In this document: in pieces, positions 30,901 through 39,912 of the stretch
Position numbering within the stretch: position 1 is the first letter of the stretch
Layout of the letters: each line of letters begins with the position of its first letter
Source of the DNA: Ancylomarina sp048268005
GTDB lineage: Bacteria; Bacteroidota; Bacteroidia; Bacteroidales; Marinifilaceae
NCBI GenBank assembly: GCA_048268005.1
Contig: JBLWWJ010000002.1
Span: forward strand, 372,001 to 436,000
Length of the DNA stretch: 64,000 bases
Direction: 5' to 3'
Position numbers and translations under genes: made by a program
The notes under the pieces: generated by a model
Databases searched by the model: none
Told to the model about the DNA's origin: nothing
The model's input: only the letters and a program-made list of their open reading frames with translations

Positions 30901-33900
30901 CGAGCTGAGACTTTATTGGGTACAACAAGTGAATCGAACTATTCAATTTTGGCAGATCTGAATGATTCCTATTATAAAGTTGCTGTTTCAGCGATCTATA
31001 ATATTGGTTTGGCTGATGAACAGGTTTGTAATGGAAACCAATTGGTGAAGAATATTAGTCCTGATGATATTATTCCTCAGGTTGATTTGACGGAACTGAC
31101 TGATGTGACTTTGTGTGAAGGTGAATCGTATACCTACAAGGCAGAATTAGCGAATTCGGGTGACTATTACACTTACGATTGGGAAATTCCATTTGTAACA
31201 GCTGCCGATAAAACTGGATCAGATTTTGTTTTAGGTGCAGTTACAAGTGCAATGGCAGGAAATTATAAAGTAACCGTTTCGAATCGTTGCGGAACTCAAA
31301 GCTCAACGAGTGTTTTATCAGTTAACCCAAAATTACTTGTGAATGATATATCAGTTGATAAATCTGGACCATACTGTTTAAATGAAACCATAATTTTCAC
31401 TATTACCGATAATGGTGAAGCGAGTCATTATTTTGCTGAAAATTTAACGACTGGTGAAATTATTAATCCAGTTAGTAATCCCTTCAATTTAGTTGTTACT
31501 GATCTAAAGCAAGGTCGTTGGAAAGTAACAGCAGAAGCAACTTGTGGTACACGTGTTGATCATGAATTTGATGTTTATTTACTGGAGGATTTTTCAAATC
31601 CAACAATGGCTAATATTTCAACATGTATAGGCGAGGATGTTCAGTTTGAGGTGCAAATACAAGATATTCCAACAAGTTCTAATTTGACTTATGAATGGAC
31701 AGACCCAACAGGAAATCCGATTGTAAACGATCAACCTAGTCTAGCCATTAATAATGTTCAATTAGCAAATTTAGGAACTTACTCCTGTCAAGTGACTAAT
31801 CGATGTGGGTATTCGAAGACAGTAAATGCAAATTTATCTGCTGATGAGGTGACGACTTCTCAAACTGGCTCAGCAATTGAATTGTGTGAAGGGACTCTTA
31901 ATTACCGATTCAATATTGTTTACGAGGGAACACCTACTTTTTCATGGCATTTTAACGATCTCAGTTCTGCAGTTATCGGAACTGAAGAGTTTTATGAAAT
32001 AGGAGAAGTAAAAGCAGAACATGCAGGTATTTATTACTGTCAGATAACGCTTTCATGTGGTGATATAATCACTTATCAGCGAGAATTGATCGTGAATGAG
32101 AATATAAGCGTTATTGAAGAAAGTCCAGCCACAATTCATATTTGCGAGGGTGAACAATCAGATCTGAAAATAAGTACAAATGGAAAGGTTAATCAAATTG
32201 AATGGTTTGATCCTTCAGAAAATGTAATAGCGAGTGCTATTGGGAAAACAAATATTCAAACAGGAGTTCATAATAGTGCTGGTAATTATATTTATAAGTA
32301 TAAACTTAGTGGTGATTGTCAAACTGTCGAGGGTGATTTTGAACTTCTTGTTCATGACAAACCAATTTTAAATCCAATTGCAGATATCAATGTTTGTGAA
32401 GGTGATGTTGATTTGAATATGCTTATTGCTGGTAGTGATTATTCAACTGCAAGTTGGTGGAACGCCGATGAAAGTATTAAGCTTAACGATGGTCTATCTC
32501 ATACGCTTGTCAGTGCTGAATATCCAACTTCATCCGGAAATTATATTGCTAAAGTAAATACGTTTTATTGTGGCGATTTAAAAGCGACAGCTCATGTGAA
32601 TATTTACGAACCCATTTCTGTTGTATCAAGTTCGAATTTGAATCCTACACCTTGTATTGGTGAACCATTAAACCTTTTTGTAAATGGTAAAGGAACGGGA
32701 TTGACATATAACTGGTTTAAAACAACAGCTCCTATGGTGAGCTTATCATCAAATTCGACACTTGATCTTGGTGTGGCTGATTTGGCAGATGAGGGTACTT
32801 ATCGTTGTGAATTGATTTCAGCAAATGCTTGCGGTAATCAGTTGGTTGAATTTACGATTGATGTACGCGAACATGCAAGTGTTTCCATTCAACCCAATGA
32901 TGTTTCTTTATGTGAGGGAACTGGTCCAGCTAATTTTTCAGTAAGTGCAGATGGAGAAGGAAGTCTAACTTATCAATGGTTTGATAAAGATGATAAGGCT
33001 CTGGCTGGTGAAACATCTTCAAATCTTCAAATAATTGATCTTTTATCGAACAAGGGACAGACTTATTATTGTGAAGTGCGTGGTGACTTTTGTAATGCTG
33101 TTGTTTCATCGAAAGCCAGTTTAGACGTAAAAATGAATGTGAATATTACTGAGCAACCAGCGGATGTTAAAATTGCTGAAGGTGGTATGGCAATCTTTAC
33201 AGTTGCTGCAGAAGGAGCAGAACCTATATTTTATCAATGGTATTGTGATCCAACTGGTATAATGACAGGTGAAACGACATCTACTTTGACCATTGATCCT
33301 GCGACAATAGACTTGAATGCTAACAGATACTATTGTATCGTTAGTAACGATTGTTCTAATGCAACAAGTGACAAAGCCGAATTATTAGTCGATGCAAATG
33401 TAAAAATTACGAGTCAACCGCAAAATACTGAAGTTTGTGAAGGTGATACTTTTGAATTTGTAATTGAGCACAAATCACTAAATGCAGGCAAAACTTGTTA
33501 TTGGGAATATAAGGATGGTGGAGCATTTATGGCTATAACCAGTTTGGCTAATCATACGATAGTTTCGGAATCAAATAAAAGTACTTTACGTATCAGTAAT
33601 GCAGATATTTCGTTGAATACGTTATTATTCAGAGCAACAGTTGAAGGCTTATCAAATGATGTGTCAGATGAGGTTGGTGTAAACGTTTATCAACCTATCA
33701 CATTTGATGCTATTGACGAGCTTGAAATCTGTATAGATGCAGCGGTTAATATCGAATTGAAGAATTTGAAGGGTACGGCTCCGTATTCATTTGAATGGAA
33801 AGATAATGCACGTATATGGACGAATTCTTCTCTTAATTTAAGTGGATCAGATGCTCTTGAAGGGGATTACTCAATTGAAGTGACTAATGGTATTTGTCCT

Positions 33901-36900
33901 TCTCATAAAGAAGAATTTAGAATATCACATTACGATGAATTGTTTATAAATGATATAACGGGTTCTGATCAATTATGTCAGAATACATCAGAGAATTTAG
34001 TTGTTGTGGTTAGCAAAGATGATGCATTGGGAGTCAGTTACCAATGGGTTAAAGGTGATGATGCTACTGTTCTAAGTAGCACTAGTTCATACACTGTCGC
34101 TGGTCTTGATAAGTCTAGTGGTGGTTTATATAAGGTCGAGGTTAGCGACGGTTGTATGACTAAAGAAAAAGCAAAATTTATTTCAATATTGGATGAGCTT
34201 GTTGCTACAACAAGTTGGGAAGCTGAAAAGAACCTTTGTGTTGGTGATGAGTTTTTATTGCATGCTCAAGTAAGTGGAGATAATCCGAATTATATCTGGA
34301 CGGCACCTAATGGAAGAAGCATTGGCAATGTTTCAAACCTGAAGATAGATGCTGTTACAGAGGCTGATTCAGGCATATATATATGTGAGGTGACTGGAAC
34401 TTGTAATGGATCAGGAAATGTAATTTTTACAACAGAGTTAGTTGTCAATACAGCTCCTGAAATAACAAATGGATTGGATGGATTAAGTCCTGTATGTGAA
34501 GGTGAAGATTTAAGCTTAGGCCCAATCGATTTTAGAGGTAATGATGTTACAATTAACTGGCTGTTGAATGATGGTAGCCTGGCGATTACTCATGCAAATA
34601 GTTTAGGATTAGATAAGGCTGAGATTAGTGAACAAGGGAATTATCGGGTAGAAGTGAGTAATGCTTGTGGGAGTGATTTTAGTCTTGGTTTTCAGAAAAT
34701 TATTCCTTTGCCAACCTTAGCTGCAATCCCAAATCAGGAAGCTTGCCAAGGTGAAAATATTGTGATAAGAGCAGAAGCAACGGGTGAGAACTTAACTTAC
34801 AGATGGTTTGTTGATGGAATAGAAGATTTAACTTATTCGGGGCTATCGGAATTGAAACTAGAAAATCTTCAATCTACAGACGCTCATACTTTCCGTGTTT
34901 ATGAGATTGAGTGCCGTGTTAATAGTCTTGATGCTTGCGGGGTAGAACAAAATGAGAAAGCTCAAATCGTTGTGCATCCCAATACAGTTCTTCAATCGTC
35001 ACTTAAAGGCGAGGTTGTGTATGTTGGAAGTGATTACGAATTCAATCTGGATGTAGTGGGTAGTAATTTAAATTATGAATGGCATTTCACAAATAAAGAT
35101 GGCTTTGATAAATTACTCGATGAAACAAGTTCAAGACTTGAATTGCAGAATTTAAGCTTGGATGATGGAGGAGAATATTCATGTATTATAACAGGTGCTT
35201 GTGGTAAGCGTTTTACATCTGGATTTTTGACAATAAAGGATCCTTTAAAGATTATCGAAGGTCTTGATAAACTGGCTGATGTTGAAAAGTGTTTTGGTGA
35301 TCCTCTAAGTTTAAATATTGTGGTAAAAGGAGAAGTTTATGATATTAATTGGTATAAAGATGATGTTGATTTGAATCATCACGAATTGAACTATTTTATT
35401 TCCGAACTTAGTTATGCAGACTCAGGAGAATATCGCTGTGAAATAAATGGTGAAGGTGCCAGTTTTAGTGAAACTGTTAATCTGATTGTACATAAGCAAA
35501 CTGTTTTAAACTCGAATCTGAAAGACATAAAATTATGTGAAAATGAACATCTGTTATGGGGAGTTGATGTTAGCGGCTCCAATCTAAGCTATGATTGGCA
35601 ATTTAACGGAAACAGTATCTCAAGCGAGGCATCTTTAAATATCTTAAATTTGAATATGGACCAAGCTGGTGAATACCATGTTCATATTTCAGGAGAATGT
35701 GGTGATGTGAGTAGTGCAGCACAGCTGGAAGTGAAGAAACGACCTTATTATATTAGTCATACCGAGAGTGTAGAGGTCTGTGAAAAAACAGATAGGGTTA
35801 GTTTTCGTGTGAATTATGGAGGGGATAAAATAAGTTATCAATGGCGTAAAGGAGGAATTGATATCGAAGGTGCAACGAGTGCTGAGTTGACAATTCGAAA
35901 TATTACACAAGCTGATGCTGACACTTATTCTTGTGCAATAAATTCATCATGTAGTTTAGAAATAATTAGCCCTGATATGATCTTATCGGTTATTCCAAGC
36001 TTACAGATTTTAAGTGAAAGTGGTGATCTTGAAATTTGTGATGGAGAAGCTGCAGAGTTTTTTGTTGAGGCCGAAGGACGCGATATTCAATATCAGTGGC
36101 AATTTAATGGTGAAGATATAGCTGGCGCGAATAATTCGATTTATCAAATTAATGAAGGCTCAATTTCTAACAGAGGTTATTACACGTGTGAGCTTTCGGA
36201 TAAATGTACTTCGAAACGTTATTCAGATTCCAAACGCCTGGATGTAAATGCCCTTCCAAACACTCAGATATATGGTCGTATGGAACTTTGTGTTTTGGAG
36301 GATAGAGTGACCTATACAACTTCGATTCAACCAGATATTAATTATTTATGGCAAGTTGAAGGAGGAGAATTCACTACAGTCAATGAAGGAACAAAGACCA
36401 AAATTACCTGGGGAGAACTTGAAAACGGGAATATAAGTTTAAGAATTGTTGATGAACAAACAGGCTGTTATGCTCAAATTGATTCTTTGGTTACGCTTCA
36501 TTCTTTACCAGATGTTTCTTTATCTGATTTGGACTCACATGGTTTGTGTGAGTCAGAATTTCAACTTAAGGGTGGATTTCCTGAAGGAGGTATTTATTGG
36601 GTAAATGGTGTAAGAGAAAGATCCTTTGATCCCAATAAAGGACATGGAGAATACCCTATACGATATTCATACACAGATGAGAACGGTTGCTCGAATACGA
36701 CGGAAGAGAAGATGATGAAAATTGATTCGTTACCAGTTGTTAAGCTTATTGAAGATGTTAAGGTTGGAGCATGTCAAAGTAAGCAACTATGGGCTGAGAC
36801 TGAAATGAACAATATCAAATGGTCTCCAAGTCGCTATTTGGATAATCCGAATTCAATGACTCCTGTGTTTACATCTGGTGAATCTGAAAGATATGTGGCC

Positions 36901-37890
36901 TTTGTGGTTGACGAGCATGGTTGTTTAGGGACTGATATTGTCAATGTCAATGTCGCTCCACTTCCTGTCATAACAACCATAAATGATACGATTATAGGAC
37001 AATGTAAGTCATTGGTTTTAGCAACAGATATTGTTGGAGAGATTTCCGAAATTAATTGGGTATCTGATAAGGATCAGTTGAGAAAATCGACGGTTCGTGA
37101 TCCTCAATTAGAGAATTTATCGGTTGGTATTCATAATTTCACTATTAATGTTAGTGATAATTATGGTTGTGTGGCCACAGGATCTGTAGAAGTAGATGTT
37201 AGGGCGAATCCTGAAATAGGTGAATCGAAATTTCTCTGCGAAGGTGAAAGCTTGGAGCTTAATACCCGAAATATGGAAAATGCAGTGTGGAGTGATGGGT
37301 ATACTGCCTGGGAAAGAGTAATTGATAAACCTGGAGATTATTCTTTAAGTGTTAGTAACGAATTTGGTTGTGTGGAAACACAAGTGATAAAGATGAATCC
37401 AATTCCGGTAATAAATCTAAGAGATACACTTATTTTTGAAGGAGAATCTGTTCTTCTGAATCCGGATTTAAATGAAGATTATGGCCCCTATATTTATGAT
37501 TGGGATACAGGCGAAATATCTCCGGAGCTGGAAGTTTTCGAATCGAATACCTATCGATTATCAGTTGAGGATGGAAATGGTTGTGTCGCAATGGACTCTG
37601 CTATTGTTGTGGTGAAACCTATTGGTATAGAATCTCCTAATGCTTTTACACCCGGGGCTGGTAATGAAAATGATCGTTTTTATCTGAAGAAAATTAATAT
37701 AGAAGAGACTTTTGAACTTTATATTTATAATCGTTGGGGAGAGCTTATGCATAGAACATCTGAAGCCGGATATAGTGGCGGATGGGATGGAACATATCGT
37801 GGCGAAAAATGCCCAACAGGTGTCTATGTTTGGATTTTAATTCTAAATGGTGAAGCTACCGAAAAGGGGCATATGGTTCTAGTTCGATAA
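27991..37890 (+). CDS. Giant Ig-repeat surface protein 3, T9SS type B cargo, paired with a PorP/SprF gene
   Basis: A 3299-residue paralogue with the same layout. The signal peptide ends at AKA|QLDLIHY. The IgGFc-binding-like head covers about 33-505, an Ig-like module about 508-570 and a jelly-roll-like module about 573-740 (from DIIYNGNFAIGRG). About two dozen Ig-like domains and PKD-like domains follow, then a type B sorting domain at about 3211-3299 (PNAFTP, YNRWGE, GWDGTYRGE, VYVW, MVLVR). Its head is close to paralogue 2, its early Ig stalk (about residues 850-1250) is closer to paralogue 1, and its last 1000 residues are the most divergent of the three. It is the only giant gene without a terminator hairpin: 148 bases later the PorP/SprF gene starts on the same strand, so the two are probably cotranscribed. 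Confidence 0.9.
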   Translation: MNYFPVSKIKSKAIFKIVILLFLFILPGVAKAQLDLIHYVPPLYAGTTHEYDIEDHWVVITTPSETPIDITIKRGDGTIFQVVNGVSKDTPKSVALGSGTLVNPPLGVVNYTSLNKVISDQGLIFTSTEAFYVNIRHKSEIHGLFLTAKGQAGLGTSFRSGHLFSERGENVYGWGKDGNYSTVNHRSHFISVMATVDNTQVTFSDIKVGNLTSDTKNALPVTGDITVNLNAGQSYVLGADHKFLTAADVNRFNGTHITSDKPIAVNSGSWTGGASLNSWQDIGVDQIVPEDLVGSKYILLKGKGNSETERPIVVATKDNTNIFVNGSSTKINPTPLNAGDYYAIETSYYTADGTMLITCDNDVYLYQTTSASDRTSGSVDYAYATVGMNFIPAISSLGFRQVDIPFVNQVGTGIVAIYAQKGANVFVNKSTTPLSQSSAKPISGNDEWVVYKYSTSDENVSVMSNKAIYVALSVEDNAVGAAGYFSGFTKAISPIIPETGIGLDHDLGYLCESYNDKIELSINSTPEADFYEWYKNEVKPEALLFKNSNLIVDAPDEETKYIIKAYFRDPNLDIIYNGNFAIGRGSFDSNFDFTSTGNLTDPGKSVLCYNPQDINTQFQSFNDKDGGGLMLLTHSSSFGTSDIVWEKTITEDIKNQGFILKLYGRMAQEGYSQLLDIYVNNEKVYDNFLLDDISAWQSVKAFWASGDAESASISIVNSNPAGQEGLFAIDSISFVLAVEDQAEFNALVVPNYSYQDFNEPQHFCVGQSGQLDISNGDVSWYDYQWEKKEGENYIPITDPSITGLTTHKIEFSEIKESHAGTYRCSINFKESFQQCGVTSGTASVEVELVADKMATVSINVDNTRLCEGESTTLQALVTGTYSDVKWFVNDDQKYVGKDCLFDFPSGDYTVRCEVGNACSTPSDSRDLFVYGRPILNELQIPTNLCDQAASEIRAVVNSVPTGASLSYTWYRAETLLGTTSESNYSILADLNDSYYKVAVSAIYNIGLADEQVCNGNQLVKNISPDDIIPQVDLTELTDVTLCEGESYTYKAELANSGDYYTYDWEIPFVTAADKTGSDFVLGAVTSAMAGNYKVTVSNRCGTQSSTSVLSVNPKLLVNDISVDKSGPYCLNETIIFTITDNGEASHYFAENLTTGEIINPVSNPFNLVVTDLKQGRWKVTAEATCGTRVDHEFDVYLLEDFSNPTMANISTCIGEDVQFEVQIQDIPTSSNLTYEWTDPTGNPIVNDQPSLAINNVQLANLGTYSCQVTNRCGYSKTVNANLSADEVTTSQTGSAIELCEGTLNYRFNIVYEGTPTFSWHFNDLSSAVIGTEEFYEIGEVKAEHAGIYYCQITLSCGDIITYQRELIVNENISVIEESPATIHICEGEQSDLKISTNGKVNQIEWFDPSENVIASAIGKTNIQTGVHNSAGNYIYKYKLSGDCQTVEGDFELLVHDKPILNPIADINVCEGDVDLNMLIAGSDYSTASWWNADESIKLNDGLSHTLVSAEYPTSSGNYIAKVNTFYCGDLKATAHVNIYEPISVVSSSNLNPTPCIGEPLNLFVNGKGTGLTYNWFKTTAPMVSLSSNSTLDLGVADLADEGTYRCELISANACGNQLVEFTIDVREHASVSIQPNDVSLCEGTGPANFSVSADGEGSLTYQWFDKDDKALAGETSSNLQIIDLLSNKGQTYYCEVRGDFCNAVVSSKASLDVKMNVNITEQPADVKIAEGGMAIFTVAAEGAEPIFYQWYCDPTGIMTGETTSTLTIDPATIDLNANRYYCIVSNDCSNATSDKAELLVDANVKITSQPQNTEVCEGDTFEFVIEHKSLNAGKTCYWEYKDGGAFMAITSLANHTIVSESNKSTLRISNADISLNTLLFRATVEGLSNDVSDEVGVNVYQPITFDAIDELEICIDAAVNIELKNLKGTAPYSFEWKDNARIWTNSSLNLSGSDALEGDYSIEVTNGICPSHKEEFRISHYDELFINDITGSDQLCQNTSENLVVVVSKDDALGVSYQWVKGDDATVLSSTSSYTVAGLDKSSGGLYKVEVSDGCMTKEKAKFISILDELVATTSWEAEKNLCVGDEFLLHAQVSGDNPNYIWTAPNGRSIGNVSNLKIDAVTEADSGIYICEVTGTCNGSGNVIFTTELVVNTAPEITNGLDGLSPVCEGEDLSLGPIDFRGNDVTINWLLNDGSLAITHANSLGLDKAEISEQGNYRVEVSNACGSDFSLGFQKIIPLPTLAAIPNQEACQGENIVIRAEATGENLTYRWFVDGIEDLTYSGLSELKLENLQSTDAHTFRVYEIECRVNSLDACGVEQNEKAQIVVHPNTVLQSSLKGEVVYVGSDYEFNLDVVGSNLNYEWHFTNKDGFDKLLDETSSRLELQNLSLDDGGEYSCIITGACGKRFTSGFLTIKDPLKIIEGLDKLADVEKCFGDPLSLNIVVKGEVYDINWYKDDVDLNHHELNYFISELSYADSGEYRCEINGEGASFSETVNLIVHKQTVLNSNLKDIKLCENEHLLWGVDVSGSNLSYDWQFNGNSISSEASLNILNLNMDQAGEYHVHISGECGDVSSAAQLEVKKRPYYISHTESVEVCEKTDRVSFRVNYGGDKISYQWRKGGIDIEGATSAELTIRNITQADADTYSCAINSSCSLEIISPDMILSVIPSLQILSESGDLEICDGEAAEFFVEAEGRDIQYQWQFNGEDIAGANNSIYQINEGSISNRGYYTCELSDKCTSKRYSDSKRLDVNALPNTQIYGRMELCVLEDRVTYTTSIQPDINYLWQVEGGEFTTVNEGTKTKITWGELENGNISLRIVDEQTGCYAQIDSLVTLHSLPDVSLSDLDSHGLCESEFQLKGGFPEGGIYWVNGVRERSFDPNKGHGEYPIRYSYTDENGCSNTTEEKMMKIDSLPVVKLIEDVKVGACQSKQLWAETEMNNIKWSPSRYLDNPNSMTPVFTSGESERYVAFVVDEHGCLGTDIVNVNVAPLPVITTINDTIIGQCKSLVLATDIVGEISEINWVSDKDQLRKSTVRDPQLENLSVGIHNFTINVSDNYGCVATGSVEVDVRANPEIGESKFLCEGESLELNTRNMENAVWSDGYTAWERVIDKPGDYSLSVSNEFGCVETQVIKMNPIPVINLRDTLIFEGESVLLNPDLNEDYGPYIYDWDTGEISPELEVFESNTYRLSVEDGNGCVAMDSAIVVVKPIGIESPNAFTPGAGNENDRFYLKKINIEETFELYIYNRWGELMHRTSEAGYSGGWDGTYRGEKCPTGVYVWILILNGEATEKGHMVLVR

Positions 37891-38038
37891 GTTTTTGATT
37901 TCTGAAAAATTAGGAATACCTTACAGTAAGAAATAATTTGTTTAGTTTATAAAAAATATAGGAAATAATTGTTCTTTTGTAGTCTCGGACATAGACGATA
38001 TAAAAATTATAATTGCAATAACATAACCATAAAATTAC

Positions 38039-39028
38039 ATGAATAAGCGTATACTCTCTATTATCTTTTTTGTTTTTGGAATAAGCTTAGTAGGAAGTGC
38101 TCAGGACATTCGTTTTTCTCAATTCTATGCGAATAAACTTTACTTAAATCCAGCTTTAGCAGGTTCTAGTGATCATGCTAATGTGAGTTTAAACTATCGT
38201 AATCAATGGCCAAATTTAGATTACCCATATGTTTCTTATAGTTTCTCATATGATAATTTCTTTTCGAACTTAAATGGAGGATTAGGTTTTCTTGTTATGC
38301 AAGATGATCAAGGTGATGGGGCAATTACAACGACATCATTTTCGGGTGCTTATTCATTCTATTTACGAATTAATAGTGAGTTGGTTTTTCGACCAGCTAT
38401 TCAAGCTGCTGTAATCCAAAAAAAGTTAGACTTCAAAAACTTAATATTTCCAGATCAGGTTTCACCCATATATGGAGATGTTTTTCCTCATAATACTTCA
38501 GGTGATCCAAGTAATAGAAGTTGGAATGGAATGGACTTTTCTGTAGGCCTTATGGCTTATTATAAAAACTATTATTTTGGTGCTGCAGCCAGTCATGTCA
38601 ATCAGCCGAACCTAAGTTTTGATGATTTTGAAGATGATCAGCTGAATGCCAAATATACATTTCATGCGGGAGCTGAATTTAATTTGTCCGGAAGATTATA
38701 TGATAATGGTTTGGTTTTAGCACCAGCACTACTATTTCAGAAGCAGGGGGAGTTTACTCAGATGAATTATGGTATGTATTTGAGTAAGAGTTCTTTGGTT
38801 TTTGGATTTTGGTTTAATCAAAATTTTCAACTGAACTACGATGCCGTTATCTTAATGGCAGGTGTTGTAACGGATAGATTTAAACTAGCTTATAGCTATG
38901 ATTACACCATAACCCAGTTGGTACAGACCAATACAGGAGCACACGAATTATCATTTTCTTTCCCATTGGTTATAGAAAAACGTAAAAGAAGACGTCGACC
39001 TAACCGTGTACGACATCCTCAATTCTAA
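38039..39028 (+). CDS. PorP/SprF family T9SS outer-membrane protein
   Basis: A 329-residue protein with a signal peptide ending at GSA|QDIRFSQ. The hallmark N-terminal segment of the PorP/SprF family follows: QDIRFSQFYANKLYLNPALA, then NYRNQWPN. The rest alternates aromatic and polar residues in strands of the kind that build an outer-membrane beta-barrel (e.g. GGLGFLVMQDDQGDGAIT, YYFGAAASHVNQPN). The C-terminal end is strongly basic (EKRKRRRRPNRVRH). In Flavobacterium johnsoniae, SprF is needed to secrete the giant adhesin SprB, which carries a type B sorting domain, and SprF-like genes commonly sit beside such cargo genes. The position directly after giant gene 3 fits a dedicated secretion or anchoring partner. 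Whether it also serves paralogues 1 and 2 is open. Confidence 0.9.
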   Translation: MNKRILSIIFFVFGISLVGSAQDIRFSQFYANKLYLNPALAGSSDHANVSLNYRNQWPNLDYPYVSYSFSYDNFFSNLNGGLGFLVMQDDQGDGAITTTSFSGAYSFYLRINSELVFRPAIQAAVIQKKLDFKNLIFPDQVSPIYGDVFPHNTSGDPSNRSWNGMDFSVGLMAYYKNYYFGAAASHVNQPNLSFDDFEDDQLNAKYTFHAGAEFNLSGRLYDNGLVLAPALLFQKQGEFTQMNYGMYLSKSSLVFGFWFNQNFQLNYDAVILMAGVVTDRFKLAYSYDYTITQLVQTNTGAHELSFSFPLVIEKRKRRRRPNRVRHPQF

Positions 39029-39031
39029 AAC

Positions 39032-39070
39032 AAAAAATAAGCTCATTCTTTTGAATGAGCTTATTTTTTT
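39032..39070. terminator. Bidirectional terminator between convergent genes
   Basis: An 8-bp core stem (39041-39048 with 39053-39060), extended by A-T pairs, has a TTTT loop, a T run on the right and an A run on the left. It can therefore serve both the PorP/SprF gene and the convergent minus-strand gene. Confidence 0.85.
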
Positions 39071-39084
39071 AATTTAGTCTTAGC

Positions 39085-39795
39085 TTATTTAATTCGTTCA
39101 ATGTATTTCATCCGGATTTGTTTAAGCATATCAATATTTAGATTCTCGGCATAAATACGAATGATATCAATGGCTTTAAAATGATCGTAAATAAAGCCAA
39201 TCGAGGCATCAAAATGAAGCAAGTCCATATTATACTTCACTTGCTTTGTAAGTTGTTCAAATTCGCTCCACGAAAGGTATTTAGGGATTTTAAAGTAACC
39301 ATGATTAGCTTCTACACTATCTAAATAATAATCGTCCTCTACTTGTTCCAAAGAGAAAAATTTATTCAAACGTGTTATGCCTGTTGGATGGTTAAATTTG
39401 GAAGGTTTATCCTTAAAATTAATCCCTAAAGAAACGTAATAGGCTTGTAGTTCCTTAATATCTGCATATTGCTCAATATGTCTAACTCGAATAACGTTGT
39501 AAACAGTATTGAAAATTGTAATCGTACCCAGTGCAGCATGATATTTTTTATTCGTATCAGCCATTATTTGCTGCGTTGTGCGAGTAAATTGTTCTAAATC
39601 GTAATATTTATCAGTTACTAAGTAAATATAATGAGGTGTGATATCCTTTTGTAAATTGTCGTAATATTCATAGAATCCAGGGAATGGGTTCAATGACTCC
39701 AGAACGAATGTATTCGGAAGTACAGCACCTTCAATAAGCTCAAAAGCTTCTTCTTTTATAAGGCTTCCATATTTAATTTGAGTGGTATCAGTCAT
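39085..39795 (-). CDS. Conserved-looking protein of unknown function
   Basis: I do not recognise this 236-residue protein. It has no signal peptide, membrane segment or cysteine-rich motif. It is rich in Tyr, Ile and charged residues and looks like a soluble alpha/beta cytoplasmic protein. Notable stretches are YLVTDKYYDLEQFTRTTQQI, HIEQYADIKELQAYYVSLGI and KIPKYLSWSEFEQLTKQVKY. It ends at the shared bidirectional hairpin and starts 117 bases downstream of yaaA on the same strand, so transcription from yaaA could continue into it. No clear -7 box precedes it. Codon use and AT content look like those of its neighbours. It could be a lineage-specific Bacteroidota family. Confidence 0.75.
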   Translation of the reverse strand: MTDTTQIKYGSLIKEEAFELIEGAVLPNTFVLESLNPFPGFYEYYDNLQKDITPHYIYLVTDKYYDLEQFTRTTQQIMADTNKKYHAALGTITIFNTVYNVIRVRHIEQYADIKELQAYYVSLGINFKDKPSKFNHPTGITRLNKFFSLEQVEDDYYLDSVEANHGYFKIPKYLSWSEFEQLTKQVKYNMDLLHFDASIGFIYDHFKAIDIIRIYAENLNIDMLKQIRMKYIERIK

Positions 39796-39912
39796 ATATA
39801 AAGAGGGTTTTAGTGGTACTTAATTAATTGAATACAATAGTTAGGGTACTATGAAGTACTAGTTTAAACTTAGCAAAAAATGAAAGAAAAAACAAGAACT
39901 CAAAGTCTTTTT

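Noticed and set aside
4736..37890. The giant repeat proteins as contact-dependent or polymorphic toxins
   Set aside because: The C-termini are T9SS type B sorting domains, with no toxin domain and no small immunity gene downstream.
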